37,590 nt of DNA from a virus. A model generated the notes under the pieces. It saw nothing but the letters and a program-made list of their open reading frames with translations, made no database searches and was not told the origin of the DNA. The DNA is taken from positions 1-37,590 of the IMG/VR virus record IMGVR_UViG_3300007960_000066, one strand, 5' to 3'. The position numbers and the translations under genes are program-made. Positions within the stretch are counted from its first letter, which is position 1. Every line of letters starts with the position of its first letter. Below, piece after piece: positions 14,278 to 23,455 of this stretch.

Positions 14278-14762
14278 AATCTTCCGCCCTTCCAGAATGC
14301 CCAACCGAAGAGCCTCACGGCTCCCCAGATAAAGACCGCTTGTGTCAACGGAGTCCCCCGGTATCGCATGAAGACCCAGAAGAGCCGGTCGGCCAGATAG
14401 CGCGAGACGCCGCAAGCGTTGTCGCTCTCCGTCGAATAAAGGTAGTCGTGAAGGACGGCCGCCCATCCCCACTTGCCCCAAGCCCCGAGCCGGCCGGCGA
14501 GAGCAAAGGCAACGACAAGCGCGAGGGCCAGGCCCTCGCCAGCCTCCGGGCCAAAGAAGATCACGGCCGCCCAACAAAGCGCGAGAGCCGCGATCACAAA
14601 GAAGCGAGTCGAAGGGATCGACGCGAAGTCAGTCTCGAAGCCGGCCGGGATCTCGCACAAGAACGAGTCCGCCTTGAAGGTCGTCTTCTCGACGACGCGG
14701 AACCTCCTCCCTCCCTTCACGGGATCGAGCAGGAGATAAGAGATGGCGATCCCTTTAGCCAT
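14253..14762 (-). CDS. DUF1353-family protein with inserted membrane helices
   Basis: A 169-residue protein. IPAGFETDFASIPS (about 39-52) and AAVLHDYLYS with SRYLADRLFWVFM (about 100-132) are the two signature blocks of the phage DUF1353 family. Between them is an insert of roughly 45 residues with two hydrophobic stretches (FFVIAALALCWAAVIFF and GLALALVVAFAL) that looks membrane-embedded, which is unusual. DUF1353 genes are common near the tail/lysis boundary, and their function is not established. It overlaps the fibre gene before it by eight bases. Confidence 0.75.
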   Translation of the reverse strand: MAKGIAISYLLLDPVKGGRRFRVVEKTTFKADSFLCEIPAGFETDFASIPSTRFFVIAALALCWAAVIFFGPEAGEGLALALVVAFALAGRLGAWGKWGWAAVLHDYLYSTESDNACGVSRYLADRLFWVFMRYRGTPLTQAVFIWGAVRLFGWAFWKGGRLWKRHRTS

Positions 14763-15927
14763 CGTTGTGCCAAATTTTCACCATTCCGGGCGCGCCGTCG
14801 CCGTCCTTTGTATCGCCGCCGCCGCCGCCGCCGGGATAGGAGCCATTAACTTCGCCGGTTGCCCCAGATCCCCCAATGCCGCCTCCGCCCCCTCGCGCGC
14901 CACTACCGCCCCAAGCCCCGTCGCTATTGTCGCCGCCATCTTGCCCGTCGATGGTGATCTGCCCGGTTCCCCCGGTTCCGCCAGCGCCACCATTAATTGA
15001 GACCGGAGCCGATCCGCCATTTGCTACAACCGTTGTTGAGTTGAAAGTCGAATTGTGGCCGGCAGTGAGCGTTGTTTGCTCCGCAGGCGCTGGACTGACT
15101 GCGTAATTTGTCGAGGCCGCCGCCGCGAAGTATGCGGCCGCATATTCGCCGCCGCCGCCGCCGCCTTGATTTCCGCCTATAGAGCTAGACGCGCCGCCGC
15201 CGATTGCCTCAACCCAAATGAGTTGCTGCGTCACGTTTTTGTATTTCAACGTGTTAGCCGTTTGGCCGCCGTCGTCGCCACGATATTCATATGAATTGCG
15301 GAATACTTCCCACGGGCCTTTGACGAATCGAATGTCGTCGAAAGAGATTGAGCCAGTGCCGCTCGGCGTCGCGCTTGTATCCGATGCGATGATCCGAATC
15401 TTGAAATACTTTGCGTCCGACGGAACGCGCGCCTCCGTGTAGCCTTGCGTCCAAGCCGTCGGATTGAACGTGTCGCTGTAGGCATCCGTTGAGGCGGTAG
15501 AGCTCGCGCTCTGGTCGTGTTTATGCCAGTAAAATCGAACGATGTGCTTCGCCCCGGTCGCGGACGTCCCGAGCATCTTCCAAGCTATTTTCAAGTATTC
15601 ATTCGCCGCGCACTCGTAGAAGTCGGAGGTCTCGAAGTAGCCTCCTCCGCTCGCGCTCGCCGGATAGGTGAACTTGATCGCGGCCGCGCCGTGAGCTTGC
15701 TCGGTGTTATCGTCGTCCTCGATCGTTTGAGTCCCGCCCGTCTCCGTCACGTCCCAACCGTCGGGATCGTTGGTCGTGAAGTTCTCGAAGGACGGATTCG
15801 AGATCCCCGAGGAGCCTCCCGATCCGATCCGAGAGTTGAGGTCGTTGAGATTGTCGATTATGTCCGACGCGAGATCTCGCTTGGTCGGATTTCCGACGCT
15901 TGGCTTTGTGATCGTTATGAATGCCAT
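14755..15927 (-). CDS. Tail fibre/adhesin with glycine-rich tip
   Basis: A 390-residue protein. Residues 1-40 look like an attachment segment. Residues 40-210 form a beta-rich carbohydrate-binding-like module (NPSFENFTTNDPDGWDVTETGG, FKIRIIASDTSA, ISFDDIRFVKG). From about 235 the protein is very glycine-rich (GGGGGGEYAAAYF, NGGAGGTGGTG, GGGGGGDTKDGDGAPG), like polyglycine-sandwich tips that recognise receptors in some phages. It probably binds the host surface. It is the last virion-type gene of the tail block. Confidence 0.75.
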   Translation of the reverse strand: MAFITITKPSVGNPTKRDLASDIIDNLNDLNSRIGSGGSSGISNPSFENFTTNDPDGWDVTETGGTQTIEDDDNTEQAHGAAAIKFTYPASASGGGYFETSDFYECAANEYLKIAWKMLGTSATGAKHIVRFYWHKHDQSASSTASTDAYSDTFNPTAWTQGYTEARVPSDAKYFKIRIIASDTSATPSGTGSISFDDIRFVKGPWEVFRNSYEYRGDDGGQTANTLKYKNVTQQLIWVEAIGGGASSSIGGNQGGGGGGEYAAAYFAAAASTNYAVSPAPAEQTTLTAGHNSTFNSTTVVANGGSAPVSINGGAGGTGGTGQITIDGQDGGDNSDGAWGGSGARGGGGGIGGSGATGEVNGSYPGGGGGGDTKDGDGAPGMVKIWHNDG

Positions 15928-15928
15928 A

Positions 15929-17734
15929 CTAGAACCATGTTGAGATTATGAAGCTTTCCGGATCTGTCGAGTCCGCAAAGCCGTTGGAGTCAGTCCAGAA
16001 GCCGACGTTCTGTCGAGCCCAAGCCTTTTGATCGGCCGTCCATGAAGAATCCCAAGAAGAGATTGTCGCGCCTCCGAGGGAGCTCGGGAAGGCGATCGTC
16101 GTGTCGCCCCAGAAGCCGGAGTCGCGTCCCCATCCCCGGAGGTTGGAGCACAAGAGCGAGACGACGCCGTTCTCGAAGTTCGCGTCGACGCTCACGACGT
16201 CGAGAACCTCGTTGAAGCCTCGGCGATCGTTCTCAATGTGAAGTTGATCTCCGGGGATGATGTCGAGCCCGGTCGCCGGGAGCTCGATCCGGTAAAATCT
16301 CCGAGGCTTCCCGTCGGAGACAAGATGTCGTTGAGCCCATTGCTCCGCGTCGTCCTCCTCGGAGATCTCCGGGATCTCGATGTTCAAGACCTCCTCGATG
16401 TCGACGAGGTGATCGTATTGATTGGCCGTCCGATTGACCGTCTCCAGACTCCACCATTCGTCATTGAGCCGGGGAGCGTATTTGACATTGATCTTCGACG
16501 AGAGCTTGTCGGCCTCGGTGATCGGAGTGAACTTCAGGAGCGTCTGGTCGCCGTAGGAAGTGAGGCCTTCCCGGACTTGCGGCCAGAATACATTGAAGGA
16601 GAACTTTCCCGTCGGATCGACGATCAGGTAGGAGCCGACCGAAGCATTGATCCGCGCGATGATGTCGGCGAGACTCTCGACCTCGTTGAGGTAGAGCGAG
16701 ACCGCCATGAGAGTCCCCCGGAGGCCGGTCGCCTCGAAGAGACCGTTGTCGAGTCGAGCCCAAGCCTCGGCGAGAGCCGCTGAGTCGATGTCGGCCGCCG
16801 CGATCCCGCCGTAAAGGAGGAGATCCTCGACGACGTCCGCCGCGTTATCCATGAGAGTTCCGTCGTCGTTCTTCCGCCCCTTGAAGTCGACCGCGACCTC
16901 GTAGCCCTCAACCCAAGCCGAGCAAGTGAACTCTCCGCTCGCCTCGTCGGTCGTCGTGAAGCTCGACGTCGTCCACGCCTCGTCAATCAAGAGCCGGATC
17001 TCGTCGAAGGACTTGATCGCGTGATTCGCGACCTTGAAGGTCTTCGTCCCGGAGTTGATCAAGATCGGCCGAGCTCCGAAGACTTCGCCGTAGGCTCGCG
17101 GGATCGGCTGACCGACGTCGTCGTCCGCCATCGAGGAGTAGGTCGTCTTGTTGAAGACCTCGACCGGGATCTCCGTTTCGAGCCGACTCTTCTTCTCCCG
17201 GAGGTCGAGCGAGAAGACTTTGTCGGAATTCGACCAGCGATCGACGCCCCAAGTCCCGAGGCTCTCGAAGTCTCCATAAGCCGCCTCCTCCGTCCTCGTA
17301 TCGTAGCCGATCAAGAGCGAGATCTTTGTGTCCGCATTCGCCCAGAGATAGCCCTCTCGCGCGTCGTAGGCGCCGTCGAGGTTGGCGAGCTTCAAGCTCC
17401 CGATCGAGATCTGCCCGACGCCTCCGAAGGTCTTCTCGATCCGCATCGAGAGCCGGGGAATTCCAGTGAGACGCGGATCGTAGTATCGGCCGGCGAGATC
17501 CTTCTCCTTGCTTGAGACGTAGAGCTTCGCGATCGCGACGACGCTCTTCCCATAGACGCTCCCGGAGGAGGCCGAGACGTAGAGCTTCCCGTTCTGGCTA
17601 TCGAAGAAGAAGGAGCCCGGAAGCGTCTCGCAGTCCGACGCCGAGCTCCGCTCTGTCAACGACGAGCCGTCGATCTTGACCGCGACGATCTCTTCGGTCG
17701 TGTCGTAGATATAGGTTATCGAGAAGGAGCTCAC
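15929..17734 (-). CDS. Tail hub/tip protein
   Basis: A 601-residue protein with a beta-rich N-terminus and the pattern RLSMRIEKTFGGVGQISIGSLKLANLDGAYD (about 94-124), frequent in siphovirus tail-tip or hub proteins. The middle has alternating strands and a DVVEDLLLYGG helix, and residues 390-530 resemble the domain that closes the tail tube in gpJ-like proteins (INVKYAPRLND, RFYRIELPATGLDIIPGDQLHIEN). The C-terminus is aromatic-rich (SSWDSSWTADQKAW). It probably forms the base of the tail together with the distal tail protein and the fibres. The exact family is not certain. Confidence 0.7.
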   Translation of the reverse strand: MSSFSITYIYDTTEEIVAVKIDGSSLTERSSASDCETLPGSFFFDSQNGKLYVSASSGSVYGKSVVAIAKLYVSSKEKDLAGRYYDPRLTGIPRLSMRIEKTFGGVGQISIGSLKLANLDGAYDAREGYLWANADTKISLLIGYDTRTEEAAYGDFESLGTWGVDRWSNSDKVFSLDLREKKSRLETEIPVEVFNKTTYSSMADDDVGQPIPRAYGEVFGARPILINSGTKTFKVANHAIKSFDEIRLLIDEAWTTSSFTTTDEASGEFTCSAWVEGYEVAVDFKGRKNDDGTLMDNAADVVEDLLLYGGIAAADIDSAALAEAWARLDNGLFEATGLRGTLMAVSLYLNEVESLADIIARINASVGSYLIVDPTGKFSFNVFWPQVREGLTSYGDQTLLKFTPITEADKLSSKINVKYAPRLNDEWWSLETVNRTANQYDHLVDIEEVLNIEIPEISEEDDAEQWAQRHLVSDGKPRRFYRIELPATGLDIIPGDQLHIENDRRGFNEVLDVVSVDANFENGVVSLLCSNLRGWGRDSGFWGDTTIAFPSSLGGATISSWDSSWTADQKAWARQNVGFWTDSNGFADSTDPESFIISTWF

Positions 17735-17736
17735 GA

Positions 17737-18681
17737 TCAGGAGTCATTCACAAAAGGCCGCCGCTTGTAAACGATATGAACCTCAAGAATCCCCGGCTCG
17801 GCCGTCGGATTCGTTCCCCCGGTCAAAGCGATCCGGGAGATCGTCAAGCCGAGGATGTCGTGAGTCGTAGTCAAGGCCGAGGCCGGAATTGTGATCCCCG
17901 TCGCGTGAGCGACCGCCTTGGCCGTTGCCGGGATGTTGAGATCTCCGCTCGTGAGCGTCCCGCTATTTCCGGGAGAGTCGATCGCCTCGCTCTCGTCGTG
18001 AGGCGTGAGAGAGTATTCAACTTGCCATTGAACTTCCGCGCTCGCCGTAGCGTAAGCCTCCTCGATGATGTATGAAATATGGACGTCAAGGTCTTGAGTC
18101 AAATCGATGTCGTGAGGGAGCTCGCCGACATAGACCGCGTCGTCTCCAATTCCGAATTTGTAGACGATATAGTCCCCGATCACGGCTTGAGTCGGAGCGG
18201 AGCCGCCCTTACCTAGAGCCGCGTTGGAAATCGTCATGTACTTATTATTCGGAGCGCGATAGTAGGCGAGAACCATCCAGTTCGAGCCGTCGCATTGGAT
18301 CTCGATGCAATCGTATTGATTCGCGATCTCGACTTGAGTCTCCCCGTCAATCGTCTCGCTCGCGTTCCCGTCGATGTATAGCAGATTCGCCGCGACCGTC
18401 TTCTTGATCCGAAGGATGTGTCCCGAGGAGCTCGCCGCAGCCGGGAGAGTGATCGTCACGTTCCCCGAGCTCGTGTCGACAAAGATGTTCCGATCGGTCG
18501 TCGTCGCCGTGTAGTTGGAAGACTTCGACGCAAAGAAGTTTCCGCGAGCGTTCTTGACTTTGACCTTCTTCGTCGTTCCGGCCGGATCTGCGGTCGTGTC
18601 CGAGACGTGATTGATCCCGAGGAGATCGTCGGGCTCCGGAGCCGTGTGTTCACTCAAGTCTGAATATGCAACGTCGGCCAT
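17737..18681 (-). CDS. Tail fibre-like protein
   Basis: A 314-residue protein. The segment NVTITLPAAASSSGHILRIKKTVA followed by YIDGNASETIDG (about 74-112) is the repeated beta-strand pattern of phage fibre and receptor-binding proteins. The C-terminal part is beta-rich (DYIVYKFGIGDDAVYVG, DVHISYIIEEAYATA). It starts directly after the TAG of the small upstream gene, with no gap. It probably attaches to the tail tip next to the hub protein. Confidence 0.7.
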   Translation of the reverse strand: MADVAYSDLSEHTAPEPDDLLGINHVSDTTADPAGTTKKVKVKNARGNFFASKSSNYTATTTDRNIFVDTSSGNVTITLPAAASSSGHILRIKKTVAANLLYIDGNASETIDGETQVEIANQYDCIEIQCDGSNWMVLAYYRAPNNKYMTISNAALGKGGSAPTQAVIGDYIVYKFGIGDDAVYVGELPHDIDLTQDLDVHISYIIEEAYATASAEVQWQVEYSLTPHDESEAIDSPGNSGTLTSGDLNIPATAKAVAHATGITIPASALTTTHDILGLTISRIALTGGTNPTAEPGILEVHIVYKRRPFVNDS

Positions 18682-18873
18682 CTATGCTCCTTCTGTTTTC
18701 AAGTTGTCCGCCCCGCCTTCAACGACGAGATCGTCCGCCCCGCCTTCGACGACGAGGTTGTTCTTTGTGATTGTCCCCGCTGCCAAGATGGCACCCTCCA
18801 TCCGGACCGCAACCTCGATCTCCGCGAGGATCACGGGGCGGACATTCGGCTGATCTGAAGCTTGAATCGCCAT
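18682..18873 (-). CDS. Small tail-region protein with tandem repeat
   Basis: Sixty-three residues. After a hydrophobic N-terminal half (PVILAEIEVAVRMEGAILAAG) there is a short tandem repeat, NNLVVEGGAD DLVVEGGAD, then NLKTEGA, encoded by near-identical DNA repeats. It lies between the distal tail and fibre genes in the same transcript. It may be a minor tail or linker peptide; no family was recognised. Confidence 0.55.
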   Translation of the reverse strand: MAIQASDQPNVRPVILAEIEVAVRMEGAILAAGTITKNNLVVEGGADDLVVEGGADNLKTEGA

Positions 18874-18875
18874 CG

Positions 18876-19664
18876 CTAAATCTGCTCCTCAAATTCGAGA
18901 GTCAAGTCCCATCGAAGCTCTCCATCGTAGGAGTGAACCTTCGGCCGGAACGGAGCCGAGAATTTGACGTATTGAATCACCTCGCGGACGCCGTCGCTCG
19001 CGCTAGGATCGATTTGTATGAAAAGCGGAGTGTGCATCCCGAGCGCGCGGTAGATCTTCCGGAGTTGCTTCATCTCGGAGTTACTGATCGCGCGAAACGT
19101 GACCTTGAAGCGTTGGAATTCCTCCTTGATATAGGAGAAGCTCTGGCCGCCGATCGACTTCTGATGTGAAGAGTTGTCCCGGACTTCCTCGTCGTAGCCG
19201 CCCGAGTCCGGATCGGCCGTCGTGTCGTAGACGTCGCCGAGAAAGATCCTCCCGATCGAGATCTGATCGCCGGCCGATTGCTTCGTAAATTCAAACCGCC
19301 ACCAACGCTTCGCCTGCGCGGACTCCCATTTTTGCACGCCCGTCTCGTTTTCGGACGTGATTGAGATCGCTTCGGAAATATCCGGGCTTCCCCATGAATC
19401 CGAAGTGTGCCCTTCGATATTGATCGCCAAATCATTCTCGTCGAGCGTGTGATTGAAGACGATAAATCCATCGATGACTTGGTTGAGATTGTAAAATGAG
19501 CCGAGGTCAAACTTGATCCACTCGGCCGCCTGCGACGTCCCGGTCTTGTAGGTCTTGCCCTTGCGCGCCTCGGCGACGTTGTCGTCGATGAAGACTGAGT
19601 CCTCGGTTGCCGAAGAGATCGCTGTCGCCGCCGCGTCGATAAAGTTGTCCCAGAAAAATCTCAT
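18876..19664 (-). CDS. Distal tail-type protein with discoidin-like fold
   Basis: A 262-residue protein from the ATG at 19664, which overlaps the tape measure stop by ATGA. The pattern MRFFWDNFIDAAATAISSATEDSVF, with EWIKFDLGSFYNLNQVIDGFIVFNH and KRWWRFEFTKQSAG, resembles the galactose-binding/discoidin fold seen in phage baseplate and distal tail proteins. The C-terminal half (FSYIKEEFQRFKVTFRAIS, HSYDGELRWDLTLEFEEQI) is beta-rich, as expected for a protein that caps the tail tube. Its place directly after the tape measure gene is the usual one. Confidence 0.7.
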   Translation of the reverse strand: MRFFWDNFIDAAATAISSATEDSVFIDDNVAEARKGKTYKTGTSQAAEWIKFDLGSFYNLNQVIDGFIVFNHTLDENDLAINIEGHTSDSWGSPDISEAISITSENETGVQKWESAQAKRWWRFEFTKQSAGDQISIGRIFLGDVYDTTADPDSGGYDEEVRDNSSHQKSIGGQSFSYIKEEFQRFKVTFRAISNSEMKQLRKIYRALGMHTPLFIQIDPSASDGVREVIQYVKFSAPFRPKVHSYDGELRWDLTLEFEEQI

Positions 19665-21826
19665 GCAATAGCCCTCGGGGCGAGTTCCAGACGGCCGTCT
19701 CGGGAGGCCTTGCCCATAGCATCCCAGAGAGCCTGACCGTCGAGTTCGATTGTCAAGTGAAAGTCCCCCCCGCCAAAGCCGCCGCCTCCCTGCATTGCTT
19801 CGGTGAAGTCGGAATTCTGATCCGGGGAGAGGACGCGCTCGCCCTTCTTTAAAAGAAAAGTCTGGTCGCTCGGGACTTCCGAGATCCCACCGTGAGCGAC
19901 GCCCGAGATCGTCGCGACATTCGCGAGACCTGAAGCGATCACGGCTCCGGCCGCGACGAGGTTGAGCGGCCAAGTATGCTCCGCGAGAGCCTTATTTGCT
20001 CCGCGATAGGTGTTGATGATCGCCTCGGCGATCGCAAAAGCCTTGAAGGCCGCCGACTCCTGCCCGAAGAAAGTCCCGGCCGCCTGCGACATCTTCCCGA
20101 GACTGTCCGCGTAGCCTTGAGCGACCGCGTTCTGCATCATCATCTTATTCTTCGCGGACTCCTTCTCGATCTTGACGAGCTTCGCTTGATGAACGGCCTC
20201 GGCCGCCTCCTTCATCTCCCGAAGTTGAGCCTCGGTCTCGGCGATCTGCTCCGCGCGCTCGATCGTCCGAGCGAGATCCGCGTCAGCGTTGGCGATGTCG
20301 ACCTCCCGCTGTTCGGCGTCGATCAGTCGAGCCTTCGACTTGAGCTCGTCAATAAAAGCTTGAGCCTCCACGCGCTTCGCGAGCTCCTCCTCGATTCCGG
20401 CGATCTTTGCGTCGGTGAAGATCTTTTCGATCTGGCCTTCGACCTCGGCTCTCTTTTGAGTGTCCGCGATCAATTGCTCGGCCATTTTGAGACGCTCGTC
20501 CCGCTCCAATCGAGCGAGCTCGATCTTCGTCATCGTCAATTGATTGAACTTCCCTTGAATCTTGTCGATGAAGGATTGAGCTTGAAGAGTCGCCTCGGCC
20601 GGATCTCCGATCCCCGGTAAATTCTGCGCGCTCGCAAGCGTCCCGCCTTGGCCTCCGCGAGCCGACTGATCATTCCCGGCGAAAGCGTCGAAGATCGCCT
20701 TCGCGTCCTCCTTCGCTCGCTTGACCGCGTCCTCTTGAACCTTGCCGAGAATCTCGAATTGCTTCTTCGCTTCGTCCGGGACTCCCTCGAATCCCTTGCC
20801 CATTTCATCGCCAGCTTCAGCGATCAAGGCTCCCGCTCGCCGGAAGTTCCCGATCGCGAGGTTCTCCATCGCCGCGCTCAACTTCGAGATCGCTTTATCC
20901 ATCCCGGAGAGGGCCGTCTCGACGACGTTGGCGATCCCGGAGAACACTTGAACGATCGACGCCGCAACCGACGCCGTGATCCCGCCCAGAAGCTTGAAGA
21001 TCGCGACAACGCCAGAAGCCGCCCGGCCGACCGCGAGAAGCGTGTCCGCCATCGTCTGCGCGGCTCCTTGGAAGACTCCGGACTGAATCCCGGCCTTTAC
21101 GAGTGAGTCGGTGACCCCGATCAGAGCCGGGAGAGTCTCCGAAAGGAACGTCCGGGCCATCCCGGTCGCGAGCCCTTTCATTCGGACAATATCGTCGTTA
21201 AATTTCTCCGCTTGCGCGGCCGTATTCCCGTCGATCTCAAGCCCGAGCGCGCGGGCTTCCTCCTGCATCCTCTTGATCCCGTCCGCGCCTTGATTGAGGA
21301 GAGGAACAAGTTCAAGGCCTTGGCGGCCCATGAGCTTGGACGCGATTCCCGCCTTTTCGAGGCCGTCCTCCATCCCCGAGATTGCGTCGGCGATCTCAAG
21401 AAAGAGGACTTCGGTCGTCTTCATCTTCCCCGAGGCGTCGAGGACGTTCACGCCCAGAGCGTTGAAGTCGTCGTTTACTGACTTGAGGCCGCGAGTCGAG
21501 TCGACGGCTCTCTGCCCCAAAGTCTTGAACGCATTCCGGAGGCCGTCGAGGGAAGTTCCGGTGAGATGACTCGCATGAGTCATCGTCGAGAGCATCTCGG
21601 TTGAGACGCCGAGCTTCGCTGCGAGCTTCGCCGTCTGGTCGAAAACATTGATCTGCGATCGCGCCATTGCCGCGAAGGCCGCAGTCGCCGCAGTCGCCGC
21701 AGCCGCGAAGGCCGGGGCGAGGTTCTTGACCGCCTTCCCGAGATCCTTGACGTTCTTGATCGGAGCGGTCAGCCCCTTCTTAGTCTTGTCGACCGCGTCG
21801 ACAACGATTTTCACTCCGGCGCCCAT
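19661..21826 (-). CDS. Tape measure protein
   Basis: A 721-residue protein, the longest in the tail block. It begins with a helical and hydrophobic N-terminus (AFAAAATAATAAFAAM), followed by a TP901-like core (AAKLGVSTEMLSTMTHASHL, GIASKLMGRQGLELVPLLNQ). A long charged coiled coil (about 420-575) comes next, then a hydrophobic stretch near 610-660 and a glycine-rich C-terminus. It sets tail length and is injected with the DNA. The length implies a tail of roughly 100 nm if about 1.5 angstrom per residue applies. The ATG lies one base after the TAA of the frameshifted chaperone frame. Confidence 0.9.
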   Translation of the reverse strand: MGAGVKIVVDAVDKTKKGLTAPIKNVKDLGKAVKNLAPAFAAAATAATAAFAAMARSQINVFDQTAKLAAKLGVSTEMLSTMTHASHLTGTSLDGLRNAFKTLGQRAVDSTRGLKSVNDDFNALGVNVLDASGKMKTTEVLFLEIADAISGMEDGLEKAGIASKLMGRQGLELVPLLNQGADGIKRMQEEARALGLEIDGNTAAQAEKFNDDIVRMKGLATGMARTFLSETLPALIGVTDSLVKAGIQSGVFQGAAQTMADTLLAVGRAASGVVAIFKLLGGITASVAASIVQVFSGIANVVETALSGMDKAISKLSAAMENLAIGNFRRAGALIAEAGDEMGKGFEGVPDEAKKQFEILGKVQEDAVKRAKEDAKAIFDAFAGNDQSARGGQGGTLASAQNLPGIGDPAEATLQAQSFIDKIQGKFNQLTMTKIELARLERDERLKMAEQLIADTQKRAEVEGQIEKIFTDAKIAGIEEELAKRVEAQAFIDELKSKARLIDAEQREVDIANADADLARTIERAEQIAETEAQLREMKEAAEAVHQAKLVKIEKESAKNKMMMQNAVAQGYADSLGKMSQAAGTFFGQESAAFKAFAIAEAIINTYRGANKALAEHTWPLNLVAAGAVIASGLANVATISGVAHGGISEVPSDQTFLLKKGERVLSPDQNSDFTEAMQGGGGFGGGDFHLTIELDGQALWDAMGKASRDGRLELAPRAIA

Positions 21827-21827
21827 T

Positions 21828-22413
21828 TTATCGTCTCGCTCTCTTGGCCGCGCGTTCGGCCTCGTAGTTGTCCCGTGTCGTCCCGACGTTGCAGATCAAG
21901 ACGTCGAGTTGAAACGCGGCCGCGTCCCGCTCAAGGATCTCACTCGGGAGCTTCCCGTAGGTCTTCGCCAACCTGTGAATCGATACCAGAAGCGGCTGAT
22001 TCTTCAGGAAAGTTGCCGACGGAATCGCCGGCCTCCTCCGTCATATTGTTGACCTCGGCCGCCGCCGTAACGATCGCGTTAGCGTCCGCCTGCGAGAGTT
22101 CCTCGATCAAGATCTCGTCGTCGCTAAGTTGATCCAGATCCTTCCCCGTGACGAGCCGCTTCCGCGCATCGTCCCAAGTGATCGGAGAACAGCATCGAAG
22201 GAGAATTGTCTCCATGATCGAGCCGGAGTCCGCGATCTCCTGATCGGAGAATTCCCGCTCCCCCGATTCGATCGCCTTGATCTCGTCGGGATTGGGGAAG
22301 GCCTTCGGTTTCTTTTCCATCGACGCATAATCGAGGGCCGACAATGCGCGGACGACGCAAGTCCCCCCGCTGGGGAGGGTGATTTTCTTTCGAGTTGTGA
22401 GGTTAGGATTCAT
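21828..22413 (-). CDS. Tail assembly chaperone, frameshifted long form (GT-type)
   Basis: The +1 frame is open from about 22040 to a TAA at 21828-21830. It encodes RLAKTYGKLPSEILERD, a T-domain-like pattern, followed by a helical basic tail. A +1 shift at the TTT codon 22009-22011 (TTT-C, the same tRNA re-pairing on TTC) would fuse residues 1-135 of the short form to 59 new residues, giving 194 in all. The two frames differ by +1, equivalent to -2, unlike the -1 shift of lambda G/GT. The fusion frame ends exactly before the tape measure start, as expected. The slip site itself is an inference. Confidence 0.6.
21940..22413 (-). CDS. Tail assembly chaperone, short form (G-type)
   Basis: A 157-residue protein from the ATG at 22413; longer in-frame starts read through non-protein-like sequence. 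It has the G-type layout: LPSGGTCVVRALSALDYASME, then charged helices, ETILLRCCSPITWDDARKRL, and an acidic tail. Tail chaperones of this kind wrap the tape measure protein during tail assembly and are not found in the virion. It lies between the tail tube and tape measure genes. No Shine-Dalgarno sequence precedes the ATG. Confidence 0.75.
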   Translation of the reverse strand: MNPNLTTRKKITLPSGGTCVVRALSALDYASMEKKPKAFPNPDEIKAIESGEREFSDQEIADSGSIMETILLRCCSPITWDDARKRLVTGKDLDQLSDDEILIEELSQADANAIVTAAAEVNNMTEEAGDSVGNFPEESAASGIDSQVGEDLREAPE

Positions 22414-22447
22414 TGGCGTGTGATCCAGTGTTGAGGGTGAGCTTCGA

Positions 22448-23419
22448 TCAGATGATCGACGTATCGGTGTTGCGGAGAACGGCCGTGATCTCGTCGTTGT
22501 CCGCAGTCGTGCAGAACGCGCGGAAGTCGACCGGGAGCATGAGCGGGCCGCCATCCTTCATCCCGATGTCGGGCGGACCTTCGAGGTAACACTGCGACAT
22601 CGTAATCGCGAGATTGTAGGTGTAGCCCGACTCGATCGCATTGGCCGGAGCCGCCCAAGTCGCGACGATCGGAACCTCGGTGAGATCCCGGAAGAGATCG
22701 TATTCCGTCACGTCGTCGAATTCGATCAGCATCGAGCCCGAGACTTCGCGCGGACCTGATCCGCGACCGATGCCGGGACGAAGCCTCGATCCGAGATTGC
22801 CGCGATCCGTTGCGAGGTTGTTTGCGATCGTGACCTCGAACTCCTTCACGTTCTGCGCGACCGAGTTGACCTGAACAGTCAACATCGAGTAGTCGATCTG
22901 GTAGAGCGTCGCGAAGGACTCGGTCGCCTCGCTCTGCTTCGTCTCCTCCTCGCCTTGGAAGGCGACCTCGACTTCGAGCGGAGCCTCGTTGGATTGCCGG
23001 AGAGTCAAGCTCTCGATCTGACATCCTTCGTAGTCGTAAGCCGTCCCGATGTTCGCCGCGTCGCGGGAGCATTGGATCGAGAGCCCGACCGGGAGATCCG
23101 AGTCCGGATTGATCGTGTGATCATAGGCCGACGAGGCGTCCACTTGAGCGGAGCTCGCGTCGCCGATCGCGTCGTTGAGGAGGACGCCGATCATCCCGTT
23201 GAATCCCGCGTAGAACTTGAAGCCTCCGTCGACGAAGCGACGCGACGCAACGCTCCGGTATTGCCCGGCCGTCCCGAGGGAAGGCAAGGGGAGTTGCGAC
23301 TGGTTGAGCTTCATCGATTCCTCGATCGGTCGCTCGAAGACCGTCGGAGCGACGCGCGTCCCCCATGTGGTCTCCCGGCCGACGCCGATCCATCCTTTAT
23401 GTCCGTATCCTTGAGCCAT
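22448..23419 (-). CDS. Major tail tube protein
   Basis: A 323-residue protein beginning MAQGYGHKGWIGVGRETTWGTRVAPT, the typical start of phage tail tube proteins, in which the N-terminal arm precedes a beta-barrel. Later strands include FVDGGFKFYAGFNGMIGVLL, CQIESLTLRQSNEAPLEVEVAFQG and VSGSMLIEFDDVTEYDLFRDL. It polymerises around the tape measure protein to form the tail tube. It lies between a small tail-associated gene and the assembly chaperone, the usual order. Confidence 0.8.
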   Translation of the reverse strand: MAQGYGHKGWIGVGRETTWGTRVAPTVFERPIEESMKLNQSQLPLPSLGTAGQYRSVASRRFVDGGFKFYAGFNGMIGVLLNDAIGDASSAQVDASSAYDHTINPDSDLPVGLSIQCSRDAANIGTAYDYEGCQIESLTLRQSNEAPLEVEVAFQGEEETKQSEATESFATLYQIDYSMLTVQVNSVAQNVKEFEVTIANNLATDRGNLGSRLRPGIGRGSGPREVSGSMLIEFDDVTEYDLFRDLTEVPIVATWAAPANAIESGYTYNLAITMSQCYLEGPPDIGMKDGGPLMLPVDFRAFCTTADNDEITAVLRNTDTSII

Positions 23420-23455
23420 AATCGTTCTTTCTCTCTATGCCTCTCTGAGGCGTCT

